The notes: generated by a model not told the origin, from the letters alone. Shown: positions 33,583 to 43,793, numbered from the stretch's first letter. The stretch is 64,000 bases of DNA from Mucilaginibacter sp. Bleaf8 (GCF_018390515.1 NZ_JAHBBK010000001.1:558001-622000), one strand, 5' to 3'. Translations and numbers: made by a program.

Positions 33583-34404
33583 TTACGGTTTAGGTTTGTA
33601 ACTGAATACAATATATGCAGGTCCGCCTGCCGCTGCATTGTCGCGTAATACGCCTAACATAAGCTTGTTAGCCGTTAAAGAGAAAATGAAGACATTGGTC
33701 CAGTTGCTGGCGTGGCTACGGTAATCTCCACCGAAAAACAAATCGGCACCTGTAAATCTTATTTTCTGGTTTACCAGATCGAGATTAAAGCTCCCCCTTG
33801 ATGTTACAGGTTTGCTGGATGCATCATAAGTTACTTTGCTATAGTTTGCGCCACCATTCAGGCTGAAGTTCATGTACCCCCAATCTTTATTTTCCATCAC
33901 CCAGGTGTTACCGGCATAGTCGGGCTGGTATGACCAGTCGTTGCTTGAGCCATTATGCAAAAGGTAGTCGGTACCATACCAGCCAATTGGGCTGCTCATG
34001 TCCAATACCCAGGTTTTGCCGGCCGTGCCATTGGTAAGATACGCCCACCGCTGGTCTTTAAAATATTCAGGATCGTTCTGCGATACCTTTACCTGTACAG
34101 AATCTGTAACCGGCCCCCCGCCCGATAAGGCAGTATAGCGAATCCAGTACTGACCCGCAAACGGCAGATTAATGGTATCTTTCATTTTATTAGTTGTACC
34201 GGTACCATAATCCCAGTAGGCAAGGCTACCGAGCGTTTTGCTTTCGAGCATGATGATGTTATCATACCCCTGCTTTTGTGTTACCGAAAATTTTAGTTCG
34301 GACTTCAATACGGGTTCGGGCAAATTCTTCCTGTCTTCCCGTGGGTCGCATGACACCAGCGCAACAGACAAGGCAAAAAACAAAAATATATGTAATGCTT
34401 TCAT
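33583..34404 (-). CDS. Surface lipoprotein, putative glycan-binding protein of the PUL
   Basis: 273 residues. The lipobox LVSC places the lipidated Cys near residue 20, and the Asp/Glu/Arg-rich residues after it (DPREDRKN) fit the lipoprotein export signal of Bacteroidota, so it should be on the cell surface. A PKD-like domain (about 37-105, YWDYGTGTTNKMKDTINLPF in parts) is followed by a beta-rich C-terminal region rich in Trp and Tyr (VLDMSSPIGWYGTDY, NDWSYQPDYAGNTW), as expected for carbohydrate binding. Position directly after susD fits a SusE/F-like glycan-binding protein. There is no sequence-level assignment to a named family. Confidence 0.75.
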   Translation of the reverse strand: MKALHIFLFFALSVALVSCDPREDRKNLPEPVLKSELKFSVTQKQGYDNIIMLESKTLGSLAYWDYGTGTTNKMKDTINLPFAGQYWIRYTALSGGGPVTDSVQVKVSQNDPEYFKDQRWAYLTNGTAGKTWVLDMSSPIGWYGTDYLLHNGSSNDWSYQPDYAGNTWVMENKDWGYMNFSLNGGANYSKVTYDASSKPVTSRGSFNLDLVNQKIRFTGADLFFGGDYRSHASNWTNVFIFSLTANKLMLGVLRDNAAAGGPAYIVFSYKPKP

Positions 34405-34424
34405 TTTGTTATTAAGTTAATTGG

Positions 34425-35984
34425 TTACCATCCGGGATTTTGTTTCAAACTACCGTTTGACAAGCTAACCTGCGTTTGCGGAATTTGCAGCAGGCCTTTA
34501 GTCTCGGTTCTGAACGATACATCAAAGTCGGCTCCCATACCACTGTTATCTATCGCTTGCTTAGCTACAGGTATACCCTGCCTTAACAAATCCCAGTAGC
34601 GCATGCCTTCTAAAGCCAGCTCCAAACGGCGCTCCTGCATAATTAACTGCAAACCGTTGCTACCACCGCTAAGCATTTTGCGATGCTGGATGTCCTGAAA
34701 GGCACGATCGCGTATCATGTTGTAGTAATTTTGTGCCTTACTTAAGTCGGCATCCAAATTAAGCTCGGCCCCCATCAGCAACACATCGGCAAAGCGGATG
34801 GCAATGTAATCGTAATAGTTATCTATCTGGAAATCGCCGCCTTTGTCTTCGGCCAGCATGCCGACGATGGGTGTATACTTTTTCCAGTAGTAGCCGGTAT
34901 ATTGATACTGATCGCCCTGGCTGAATGCCGTCAGGTTCTCGTCTTCGATTGAGATAATGGAAGCGCCCTTACGTGTGTCACCAGCTTCGTAAGCATTGTA
35001 CAGTTTGGGGTTTACAGTTGCAGCGCCCCAGCCTTTGTAATATGGCGGTAGCGTCTGGTTACGGATGGCAATATCTACCTGCCAGCGGTTGCCGTTTTGC
35101 GAATTCCAGTTACCTAAGCCCTGCCAGGTGTATTTGATTGAAAAAACGGTTTCTTTATTATCCTCTCCAACAAAGCTGGCTTGGGCTGCCTGCCATAAAT
35201 TCGGAAACTTGTCAACCAAACCGTAACCACTGTTTGTAATTACATCTTCAATAGCGTTGCGCGCATCCTGCCGGGTAACCTCGCCTGTAATTTCCGACTT
35301 GGAATAGTAACCGGTGTAGTATAAAAACACACGTCCTAATAGCGACTCGGCAGCCCATTTAGTTGCACGACCATATTCACTCTGCGGAATGGCGCTATAA
35401 GCCGTAGCCGGAATATTAGCCGCTGCAAATTTCAAATCCTGTGCTATTTGTTTATAAACATCATCCGGGTTAGCTTGCGGACGATCATATTGCCCCGGCT
35501 CAAGAGGTGCATCGAGTAATGGCACGTTACCGAACATGCGTACAAGATCAAAGTAAAAGTAGGCTCTCAAAAATCTTGCTTCGGCTGTATAGCGGTTTTT
35601 TAGGGCGGCATTACCGCCAAAATCAATATTGGCAATTTTTTGTAGCAAAGTATTGGCACGGAAAATACCGGTGTAATACTTAGTCCATGCAGCCGCATTC
35701 AGGTCGGTATAATTTTGGAAACGGTCCCACTGCCGCCATCCGCCATCGGTGTTGCCACCACCGCCAAAGCAATCGTCAGATGCAATTTCGGAGGTTAAGA
35801 TAATGTGCCCATAATCGCCCCAGTCCAATACACTATAGGTAGCTACCAGAGCACTAAATGCATCCTGTGGTGTTTTGTAATAGTTAACATCTGTTTGCTG
35901 GTCAATCGGCGTTTTATTCAAAAAGTCTTTTCCGCACGAGCTGGCCAGTGTTAGTAAAGCAGCTGCTATGAATATCTTTTTCAT
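34425..35984 (-). CDS. SusD/RagB-family outer-membrane lipoprotein
   Basis: 519 residues. The lipobox LASSC (Cys17) is followed by GKDFLNKTPIDQQTD, typical of SusD proteins. The helical TPR-like core has the ARFLRAYFYFDLVRMFGNVPL motif near 136-156 (in parts), and the RagB C-terminus shows ERRLELALEGMRYWDLLRQG near 446-465 in parts. It forms the lid of the SusC channel and binds the oligosaccharide at the cell surface. It lies 13 bases downstream of susC. Confidence 0.95.
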   Translation of the reverse strand: MKKIFIAAALLTLASSCGKDFLNKTPIDQQTDVNYYKTPQDAFSALVATYSVLDWGDYGHIILTSEIASDDCFGGGGNTDGGWRQWDRFQNYTDLNAAAWTKYYTGIFRANTLLQKIANIDFGGNAALKNRYTAEARFLRAYFYFDLVRMFGNVPLLDAPLEPGQYDRPQANPDDVYKQIAQDLKFAAANIPATAYSAIPQSEYGRATKWAAESLLGRVFLYYTGYYSKSEITGEVTRQDARNAIEDVITNSGYGLVDKFPNLWQAAQASFVGEDNKETVFSIKYTWQGLGNWNSQNGNRWQVDIAIRNQTLPPYYKGWGAATVNPKLYNAYEAGDTRKGASIISIEDENLTAFSQGDQYQYTGYYWKKYTPIVGMLAEDKGGDFQIDNYYDYIAIRFADVLLMGAELNLDADLSKAQNYYNMIRDRAFQDIQHRKMLSGGSNGLQLIMQERRLELALEGMRYWDLLRQGIPVAKQAIDNSGMGADFDVSFRTETKGLLQIPQTQVSLSNGSLKQNPGW

Positions 35985-35997
35985 TGTTGATTTTCAA

Positions 35998-38900
35998 TTA
36001 AAATTTCACACTTAAACCTAAAATGTAAGTACGGGGCTGCGGATAATAGCCCAAATCGGTACCCGAAGCCCAGGTCTGGTCACCATACCCTACCTCCGGG
36101 TCTAATCCCGAATATTTGGTGAAGGTGTACAGGTTGGTAGCCGACACGTATAAGCGGAGCTGCTGTAGTGGAAAGCTTGGAGGCAATAACCGCTTAAAAT
36201 CATATCCCAGGTTTACGCTTTTAATTCGCAGAAAGGCCCCGTTTTCGATATACAAGTCAGAAAAGCGGGCGTAATTTTGGTTAGGCTCATTGTTTAGCGT
36301 AACCCTCGGTAAGCGATTAGAAGTGCCTTCGCCATGCCAGCGCTCCAATATATCGGTGGTGTAATTGTTTCGCGGTCTGTCATAAGCCCTTACACCGTTG
36401 GCAATCTGGTTACCGCCAACACCATACACGGATACTGCAAAATCAAATCCTTTATACCCCATATTAATGCTGCCTCCGTAGGTGTAATGTGGATTTGGAT
36501 CGCCAATCTGTGTTTTATCGTTTTGGTCTATCTTGCCGTCGTTGTTCAGATCAATAAAGCGCACATCGCCCGGTACTGCGCCAGGTTGTATAAGTGCACC
36601 GCCTTTATTGTAGGATTGAACTTCAGCGTCATTTTGGAAAACACCGTTGGTTTTCAATCCATAGAAGTAACCGATGGGGTGACCAACCTCTGCTCTGTAC
36701 ATCTCGTCCATCCCAACAAAAAACACGTTGGTATTACCGTGAATAATACCTTCGCTGTTAGCAATTTCGGTTACACGGTTTTTGTTGAATGAGATATTAC
36801 CATTTATGCCGATGTTAAAGTCGCCATATTTATGATTGAATGCCGCTGCAAATTCAACACCTTTGTTGCTCACTGCACCGCCATTAATGTATGGTGCGCC
36901 GGTGCCAACAATGGCTGGTATAGGTGCCACCAAAAGCCAGTCCTTAGTGGTTTTGTTGTACCAATCAAAGTTGATGGTAAAGTCGCGGAAAATGGTGGCA
37001 TCAAAACCAATATCGGTTTGTTCTGATGCTTCCCAACGCAGGTTGGGGTTAGCCAAACGATCGGGCGATGCGCCGATTGCTTTGAGCTCGGTATTGCCAA
37101 AATAATAGTCTTTATTTATTGCAGATACCGTTGCCAGGTAAGCAAACGGGTCGATAATGCGGTCGTTACCATTTTTACCCCAGCCTGCACGTATCTTGAA
37201 AAAGTCGAGCCATTTTGAACTCTTCATGAAATCCTCGCTGGATATTACCCAGCCACCTGAGAGCGAAGGAAAGTTAGCGTACTTGTTATTTTGACCAAAA
37301 TGGCTGGAACCATCTCTGCGCAAAATGGCGGTAAACAAGTATTTGTCATTATAGCTATAATTTACCCGGCCAAAGTAGGACTGCAGGGCATACGGTGTAC
37401 GGTTACTTGACACGCTTGTAGCCGCACCCAAAGTGGTACCGTTAACCAGTTCGGCATGTTCAAAATCGGGTATGGTTAGGTTTTGCTTGGTTGCATAAAA
37501 CGTGTGGTACGTTTGCTCCATAGTGGTAGTACCCAGCAAAGCACTCACCTTATGCTTGCCAAATAACCGATCGTAAGTCAAAGTATTATCCCAGTTGTAG
37601 CTGGTGTTTTTGTCGGTTTGATAGTAGGCGCTATTGTATGCCGTATATACGTTGGTTGCCAGGTTATACAGAGGTGTGAACGAATTGGTAGATGGATACG
37701 CCAAATCCAGACTTAATGCCGACCTGAATTTAAAGTACTTTAAGAAGTTGGCTTCTACATAGGCACTGCCCACCAAACGATCTGTTACCCGCTTATTATA
37801 GCTCTGGTACTCCATTAGTGCAACCGGGTTTGCTTCTTCATTATTAAATGATGATTTGGCATAGGTACCATCTGCATTGTATACCGGGAATAGCGGACTG
37901 GTATTGAATACCCCTCTAAGCGAGTTTGCATAAATATTGCCTACCGATAAACCACGTCTTTTACTATGACTAAATGTAATGTCCTCGCCTATCCTGATAA
38001 CGTCTTTATACAGTTTGGTGGAGGTGCTCAGGCGATAGGTAATCCGCTCAAATTTTGATTCATCGTTTGGCCCGATGATACCAACCTGCGACTGATAAGA
38101 AGCCGATGTGGAGTAAGTAGATTTATCGTTACCGCCCGAAACATTGATGGTATAATTTTGAGTAGGCGCGTTTTCGTTGCGAACGGCATCCTGCCAGTCT
38201 GTTCCGGTGCCTAACTGGTTAATCTGACCGGTTGTAAAATACGGCGCCGAGCCGGAGTTGATCGCTGCCTCGTTCATGATAACAGCATACTCTTTGGAAT
38301 TCAGCATCGGCAGCTTTTTTGCCATATTCTGGATACCGTAATAGCCATCCACACTAACGCGCGACGCACCCGACTTGCCTTTACGTGTGGTGATTAAGAT
38401 AACGCCGTTTGCTGCCCGAGTACCATAAATAGCTGCCGAAGCAGCGTCTTTAAGTACGTCTACGCTTTCAATGTCGGCGCTGTTCAGGTAAGAAATGTCG
38501 GTTGTTTGCACGCCATCAACCACATAAAGCGGATCAGAAGTTCCGGTGGTACCAATGCCACGGATCCTAACTTTTAAAGCCTCGCCGGGCTGGCCCGATG
38601 TGGAAGTAATTTGAACGCCTGGTGTTTGGCCCTGCAAGGCTTGTTCAACCTGTAAATTATGGTTTTGGGTTAAGCTTTCGCCGCCCACGTGTACGGTAGC
38701 GCCGGTTACCAGTTTTTTTACCTGGGTACCATAGCCAACTACCACCACTTCATTAAGGCCCTTGGATTCTTCAGTAAGAGCTACACGTACAGTGCTCCCC
38801 TCTCCAACAGTTAAATTTTTTGGCTGAAAGCCGATAAAAGAAAAGGTAAGCACATCGCCGGTTTTCGCCTCAATACTAAAAGCACCATTAGCGTCTGTTG

Positions 38901-39087
38901 CGGCACCGGCAGTACCGCCAGATACTCTTACGGCAACGCCCGGCAAGGGTTGAGAATCTGTAGCACTTAATACAGTACCTGTAATTTTCCGTTTACTTTG
39001 CGCATACGATGCGGTGTGTACAGCGCTTATGCAAAGTGTAGCAAACAGGAAAACGATCAACTTTAAGAGTCTGACTTTTTTTTCCAT
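35998..39087 (-). CDS. SusC/RagA-family TonB-dependent outer-membrane transporter
   Basis: 1029 residues. A signal peptide (about 1-29, ending SYAQ) precedes a carboxypeptidase-regulatory-like domain (about 33-115; ITGTVLSATDSQPLPGVAV). The SusC signature LNEVVVVGYGTQ is near 112-123, then the plug with VRIRGIGTT and PLYVVDGVQ and the 22-strand barrel to the C-terminal Phe in LGLSVKF. It imports oligosaccharides across the outer membrane with TonB energy. No anti-sigma-interacting STN domain is present, so regulation goes through the upstream HTCS rather than a sigma/anti-sigma pair. Confidence 0.95.
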   Translation of the reverse strand: MEKKVRLLKLIVFLFATLCISAVHTASYAQSKRKITGTVLSATDSQPLPGVAVRVSGGTAGAATDANGAFSIEAKTGDVLTFSFIGFQPKNLTVGEGSTVRVALTEESKGLNEVVVVGYGTQVKKLVTGATVHVGGESLTQNHNLQVEQALQGQTPGVQITSTSGQPGEALKVRIRGIGTTGTSDPLYVVDGVQTTDISYLNSADIESVDVLKDAASAAIYGTRAANGVILITTRKGKSGASRVSVDGYYGIQNMAKKLPMLNSKEYAVIMNEAAINSGSAPYFTTGQINQLGTGTDWQDAVRNENAPTQNYTINVSGGNDKSTYSTSASYQSQVGIIGPNDESKFERITYRLSTSTKLYKDVIRIGEDITFSHSKRRGLSVGNIYANSLRGVFNTSPLFPVYNADGTYAKSSFNNEEANPVALMEYQSYNKRVTDRLVGSAYVEANFLKYFKFRSALSLDLAYPSTNSFTPLYNLATNVYTAYNSAYYQTDKNTSYNWDNTLTYDRLFGKHKVSALLGTTTMEQTYHTFYATKQNLTIPDFEHAELVNGTTLGAATSVSSNRTPYALQSYFGRVNYSYNDKYLFTAILRRDGSSHFGQNNKYANFPSLSGGWVISSEDFMKSSKWLDFFKIRAGWGKNGNDRIIDPFAYLATVSAINKDYYFGNTELKAIGASPDRLANPNLRWEASEQTDIGFDATIFRDFTINFDWYNKTTKDWLLVAPIPAIVGTGAPYINGGAVSNKGVEFAAAFNHKYGDFNIGINGNISFNKNRVTEIANSEGIIHGNTNVFFVGMDEMYRAEVGHPIGYFYGLKTNGVFQNDAEVQSYNKGGALIQPGAVPGDVRFIDLNNDGKIDQNDKTQIGDPNPHYTYGGSINMGYKGFDFAVSVYGVGGNQIANGVRAYDRPRNNYTTDILERWHGEGTSNRLPRVTLNNEPNQNYARFSDLYIENGAFLRIKSVNLGYDFKRLLPPSFPLQQLRLYVSATNLYTFTKYSGLDPEVGYGDQTWASGTDLGYYPQPRTYILGLSVKF

Positions 39088-39415
39088 TTGTTGAAGCTCA
39101 GTTTAGGTAAGTAAATAATTGGTTCATATTACTATAATTGGTATTGTGTAATTAGCTAACTTGGTTAAGCTGAATAAAATTTAATCGATTGCAGCAATGC
39201 TGGGCATTAACTTGATTAGACGATGCAATACAAGCAAGCAGCACAATTTGAACGCTTCTTTCAGCTTGGTAAATGATACAATTGGTTTATTTCGCTAATG
39301 TATTAGCGGTAGGAAAACGTCAGGGTATGATAATGTTAATGTTTGGGTATCAAAATGTTAACCTATATCAATTCACTGATTAACAATAGTTTATCAAAAG
39401 CGCAGAACATATCAA
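39088..39415. other. Intergenic region upstream of susC
   Basis: The PUL promoter should lie here, but I find no good TAnnTTTG on the minus strand. The one clear element is a short palindrome, CGCTAAT-GT-ATTAGCG at 39293-39308, about 205 bases upstream of the susC start, which could be a regulator site. HTCS regulators usually activate at such regions. Confidence 0.4.
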
Positions 39416-39450
39416 ACAAAAAAGCATTGAATATTGCCATTCAATGCTTC
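39416..39450 (-). terminator. Rho-independent terminator of the HTCS gene
   Basis: AAGCATTGAAT (39422-39432) and ATTCAATGCTT (39439-39449) form an 11-bp stem with a 6-base loop. On the minus strand it is followed by TTTTTTG, 25 bases after the HTCS stop codon. Confidence 0.85.
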
Positions 39451-39474
39451 TTAAGAAAAACAGTATTTGCTGAT

Positions 39475-42400
39475 TTAAGTCCTGCTGTTGAGATAATCAG
39501 ATGGAAGCTTATTGAACTCTTTCTTAAAATACTTGGTCATGGCTTTGGGGTTGCCAAAGCCAACTTCATATGCAACTTCAGAAACTGTCAGCTTACTTTT
39601 GATCAGCAACTGCTCTGCCCGTTTAAGACGTATGTTTCTGATAAACTCAATGGGCGATTGTCCGGTTAATGCCAGCAATCGTTTATATAAAGCAACCCTG
39701 CTCATGTTCATTTCCTGGCTAAGCTTATCAACCGAAAATTCGGTATTCGCTAAGTTAGCTTCCACAACGGCTAATGCTCTTTGCACAAAGCGCTCGTCTG
39801 CGTTCAATACTTCAATATCCGACGTTTTTACTTCAACCTGCTTTTGATAGGTTTTGCGGTATGATTGCTGTTGCTGCAACTGATTTTTAATCTTTGAGAG
39901 CAGTATCTCGAAATTGAAAGGCTTGGTTACATAATCGTTAGCGCCGCTTTCCAATCCGGCAAGCTGCTGCTCCTCTCCGGTTAGGGCGGTAAGTAAAATT
40001 ACAGGCGTATGTTGCGTACGTTTATCATGCCGCATTTTTTCCACCAGCTCTATACCATTCATGTAAGGCATGCTGATATCGCTCACTACTATGCATGGGT
40101 GCAAAGCCAACGCTTTTTGCCAGCCTTCTTTCCCATTAACAGCTTCAGCAACGGTATAATGCTCCTTCAGGTTGTCTTTCAAATAAAATCTAAAATCCTC
40201 ATTATCCTCAACAAGCAAAATAAGCGGTTTCTTTCCATCCAGTGGTATAAGTTCTTTTTGTTGCTCCTCTAAAATTTCGTTTTTTGGCACCGAATTGGCG
40301 GACGGCTGGTGCGCCAGATTATGAGGCAGATTTATTGCCGGAACAGCTGCCTCAGTCAACAGCAAGGTTAGTGTAAAAGTACTGCCGTAACCAGGCTGGC
40401 TATCCACTTTAATACCTCCGCCATGCATACGCACAAATTCTTTTGCAATAGAAAGACCTATACCACTCCCCTGATTTACCAAAGAACCATTAAGATCATT
40501 TTGAAAAAAGCGGTCAAAAATCCGGTCAATTTTATCGGCTTCAATACCAATGCCGGTATCGCTTATTTTTATTTCTATCTCGTGCTGCTTTGATGCGTTT
40601 AAGTTTGCGGTTGCTACTTCCACGCCGATATGCCCGCTCTGTGGGGTAAACTTAAATGCATTTGAAAGCAGATTAAATAAAATGCGTTCGAGCTTGTCGT
40701 GGTCAAAGAAAGTATATAAGCTTTCCTTACCAGATTTAAATGCAAAAGAGATGTCTTTTTTTTCAGCGATATCGGTGAATGAATGAGATATATCATGTAT
40801 GAACTTAATCACATCGCCGGGAACGAGGTTAAGCTTAAGTTCCTGCACCTCCATTTTCCGAAAGTCGAGCAGTTGGTTTACCAAATTTAATAACCGGCGA
40901 GCATTGCGGTGTATCAGTTCCAGGTTATGATGGTTACCGTCCTGCTTAGACTTCAGCATTTTCTCGAGCGGCGTAATAATTAAAGAAAGTGGCGTGCGGA
41001 ACTCGTGACTTACATTGGTGAAGAATTTTATCTTCATCATGTCTAGTTCGTGCATACGCTGGGCCTCCTGCCTCTCCTGCTGAAGCGCAAAATCAAGCTT
41101 CAACTTCTTGATGGATTGGAAACGACTATAAAATAATGCGCCGGCAATAACAACGAAATATAACACGTATGCCAGGGGTGTTCGCCAAAACGGAGGCAAT
41201 ACGGTAACCGTTAGGCTTGTCGGTTTAGTACTCATTACACCAGCCTCGTTAATAGCCTTCACTTTAAATACGTACGTGCCGGGATCGAGATTGGTGTAGG
41301 TAGCTTTGCGTGCATTGCTTGCAACTACCTGCCACTGCTTATCAAATCCCTCAAGTTTGTAGGCATATTTGGTTTTATCGGGATTAAAAAAATTAAGGCT
41401 GGCAAAAGCAAGCGAAAAAACATTTTCATTATAATGCAAGGTTAAACTTTTGGCTGATGAGATAGCCTGCGAAAGTAACACATGGCTATTTACCGCTTCG
41501 CCTACTGCAATGCTATGATTTAGCACCTGAAAGTCGGTTAAAATAGCGCTCGGCAGCTTGCTGCAATTACTGATGTTAGCCGGATTAAAAAGATTAAACC
41601 CGTTAGCACCACCAAAAATTAACTCACCGCTTCGAAGTTTGTACGCGGCATTTTCGTTAAACTCACGCCCCTGCAAACCATCGGCCTGACTGTAATTTTT
41701 AAATCTAAAATGGTATCCCTGCTGTTTGTTGCCGCTTACAATGATAGATGACAGCCCGTTTGGTGTACTTACCCACATACGATGCTGGTTATCTTCCAGT
41801 ATAGTTAGTATCGTGTTATCCGGCAAGCCATCAACAGAACACAACCGTGTGAACTTTTCCGTTGCTGGATCAAACACATTTAAGCCATGCCTAGTGCCAA
41901 CCCAGGTAAGGTGTCGGCTATCTTCAATAATGTTTATTATATTGTTGTTGCTTAAGCTCGTATTATCAGCGGTGCTGGTGTAGTAGCGAAACTTCTTTTT
42001 AACCGCATCAAATACATTTACTCCGTTTGAGGTACCCAACCAAATCTTACCCTGATGGTCTCTGTTGATCGTAAAAACATTGTCGGAATTTAATGTGTTG
42101 GGCACCCGGGTATTATAATGCGTAAAATGTCTTCTATCCGGACTAAGCAAATCCACACCGCCAGACAAAGTACCTATCCAAAGACTATGGTCCGTATTTT
42201 CCATAATTTCCCATACCCGGTCATCTGATAAAGAATTATTGCTTTTATCCTGATGTGTGTAATGCGAAAACCGTTTGCCATCAAACTTATCCAATCCACC
42301 TAAATAGGTTCCGATCCATAACTGGTCTTCATGGTCTATGCATAAACTTACGATCACATCATTACTCAGGCTGCTCCTATCAGTACCATGTTTATATACG

Positions 42401-43614
42401 GTATAAATTCCTGACTTACGGTTAAAGCATAATAAGCCGTTGCCATTAGTACCAATCCAAACATTGCCTGCTTTATCTTCAATAAAACAATTTACATCAT
42501 TGCCGGGCAAACTGTTTTTATCCGAAAACAAATGGCGGTATAACGGGAACTTGATGATATCTTTATGGTAATAACTTACGCCTTTTTTAAACGTACCTAC
42601 CCAAATAATACCTTCGGTATCTTTATAAACCTTGGTGATACTATTTTGGCCTATTGTTTTATCATCATCCTCCTTATTGCTTAGGTATCTTACATTGAAA
42701 TTCTGCTTGTCAACAATATTAATACCGCCATGATCGGTAGCCACCCAAACCAAGCCGTTCTTATCCTGTACAATTCCGGTAACTAAATCATTACTGAGTT
42801 TGTGAGTATCCTTACTTAAATGCTTGCTTAAACCCGAAGACGGACTGTAAAAGTCGACACCGTATTCCTCGCTGGCGCAATAAATCCAAAAATCGCCCGC
42901 AGCATCTACAAACAATTGGTAATCTTTTGAGGCAGCATTGCCTGCAAATACGTGATAGCTTTTTAGAACTTTCAGATTGCAGTCTATCTCTTCAATAACG
43001 CCACTATCATGCATAATCCAGCAGTTGCCTTTAGTGTCTGCAGTAATTGAGGTTACCCGGCCTGTTGCTACATCGCTGACATTATTTTTGCCATAAGTTA
43101 GGTGCTTAGTTTTATGGGTTAATGGGTTGTAGCAATACAAACCCTTAATTCCGTTGTTGAACCAATAACATGTATTGGATTTGAACACACTTTGGCAGGT
43201 TGCTAAATCTACATTCAGGTGCTCGAAGTAGGCAGTAGCATTTTGCTGGAACCTTTCGGTTAACGGATCATAGATATTGATGCCTTTCTGCGTAAAAACA
43301 ATCAGCTTATTTTCCGGGCCTTCAACAACACGGCTTACATAATCATCGCCCAGGCTGGAGCTATCATGCGGATGGATTTTATAAACCTCTAACTCGTAAC
43401 CATCATAACGGTTTAGCCCTGATGCCGTACTAAACCACATAAAACCGCGACTATCCTTAAATATGTCATTAACCTGGTTATGCGATAGCCCCTGGTTGAT
43501 ATTCAATTGCGAGAATTGATACTGCTGATGCTGCCCTTTTGCCATAGGCAATAGCCATAACATAGTGCAGATTAATAAACCTAAACGGCCTAACACAGGG
43601 TAACGGTGCAACAT
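39475..43614 (-). CDS. Hybrid two-component system regulator (HTCS) of the PUL
   Basis: 1379 residues. A signal peptide (ends near AKG, residue 27) is followed by a periplasmic sensor of two-component regulator propeller repeats (two seven-bladed propellers, about 30-740, with repeated IWIGT/LWIGTYLGGLDKF blades), a Y_Y_Y domain (about 745-810) and one membrane helix. The cytoplasmic part has HisKA (NVSHEFRTPLSL, His near 870), HATPase (DTGIGI and GSGIGLSIAKEF), a receiver (VVSDISMPYMNG, Asp near 1177) and an AraC-type DNA-binding end (SRVALYKRLLALTGQSPIEF in parts, to 1379). It should sense the PUL oligosaccharide in the periplasm and activate susC onward. Confidence 0.96.
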   Translation of the reverse strand: MLHRYPVLGRLGLLICTMLWLLPMAKGQHQQYQFSQLNINQGLSHNQVNDIFKDSRGFMWFSTASGLNRYDGYELEVYKIHPHDSSSLGDDYVSRVVEGPENKLIVFTQKGINIYDPLTERFQQNATAYFEHLNVDLATCQSVFKSNTCYWFNNGIKGLYCYNPLTHKTKHLTYGKNNVSDVATGRVTSITADTKGNCWIMHDSGVIEEIDCNLKVLKSYHVFAGNAASKDYQLFVDAAGDFWIYCASEEYGVDFYSPSSGLSKHLSKDTHKLSNDLVTGIVQDKNGLVWVATDHGGINIVDKQNFNVRYLSNKEDDDKTIGQNSITKVYKDTEGIIWVGTFKKGVSYYHKDIIKFPLYRHLFSDKNSLPGNDVNCFIEDKAGNVWIGTNGNGLLCFNRKSGIYTVYKHGTDRSSLSNDVIVSLCIDHEDQLWIGTYLGGLDKFDGKRFSHYTHQDKSNNSLSDDRVWEIMENTDHSLWIGTLSGGVDLLSPDRRHFTHYNTRVPNTLNSDNVFTINRDHQGKIWLGTSNGVNVFDAVKKKFRYYTSTADNTSLSNNNIINIIEDSRHLTWVGTRHGLNVFDPATEKFTRLCSVDGLPDNTILTILEDNQHRMWVSTPNGLSSIIVSGNKQQGYHFRFKNYSQADGLQGREFNENAAYKLRSGELIFGGANGFNLFNPANISNCSKLPSAILTDFQVLNHSIAVGEAVNSHVLLSQAISSAKSLTLHYNENVFSLAFASLNFFNPDKTKYAYKLEGFDKQWQVVASNARKATYTNLDPGTYVFKVKAINEAGVMSTKPTSLTVTVLPPFWRTPLAYVLYFVVIAGALFYSRFQSIKKLKLDFALQQERQEAQRMHELDMMKIKFFTNVSHEFRTPLSLIITPLEKMLKSKQDGNHHNLELIHRNARRLLNLVNQLLDFRKMEVQELKLNLVPGDVIKFIHDISHSFTDIAEKKDISFAFKSGKESLYTFFDHDKLERILFNLLSNAFKFTPQSGHIGVEVATANLNASKQHEIEIKISDTGIGIEADKIDRIFDRFFQNDLNGSLVNQGSGIGLSIAKEFVRMHGGGIKVDSQPGYGSTFTLTLLLTEAAVPAINLPHNLAHQPSANSVPKNEILEEQQKELIPLDGKKPLILLVEDNEDFRFYLKDNLKEHYTVAEAVNGKEGWQKALALHPCIVVSDISMPYMNGIELVEKMRHDKRTQHTPVILLTALTGEEQQLAGLESGANDYVTKPFNFEILLSKIKNQLQQQQSYRKTYQKQVEVKTSDIEVLNADERFVQRALAVVEANLANTEFSVDKLSQEMNMSRVALYKRLLALTGQSPIEFIRNIRLKRAEQLLIKSKLTVSEVAYEVGFGNPKAMTKYFKKEFNKLPSDYLNSRT

Positions 43615-43740
43615 AAAGTTACATTCGGGAAAAGGGTTTATAATGGTAAATAGTTGGCCTGGCTTTGCAGACTGTGCAAATTACACTTTTTATGAATACG
43701 TGCCAGGCCTGTGGATAATAATATTTAAGCGGCGGTTAAT

Positions 43741-43773
43741 AAAAAAGGCCTGCAAAGATTTGCAAGCCTTTTA
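43741..43773 (-). terminator. Terminator of the peroxiredoxin-like gene
   Basis: AAAAGGCCTGCAAA and TTTGCAAGCCTTTT pair along 14 bp with one mismatch, just past the stop codon at 43794, and end in a T run on the minus strand. Confidence 0.75.
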
Positions 43774-43793
43774 TGTAAATTATCAAAATACTT

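Noticed and set aside
36334..36792. 152-codon plus-strand frame opposite susC
   Set aside because: It is antisense to the well-conserved barrel of SusC. The codons are explained fully by the real gene.
36836..37105. Overlapping short frames antisense to susC
   Set aside because: Typical shadows in GC-rich third positions of a real gene; no independent evidence.
39293..39308. CGCTAAT-GT-ATTAGCG palindrome upstream of susC as a defined HTCS operator
   Set aside because: It is a clear short palindrome but there is only one copy and HTCS sites cannot be predicted from sequence alone; noted only within the intergenic entry.
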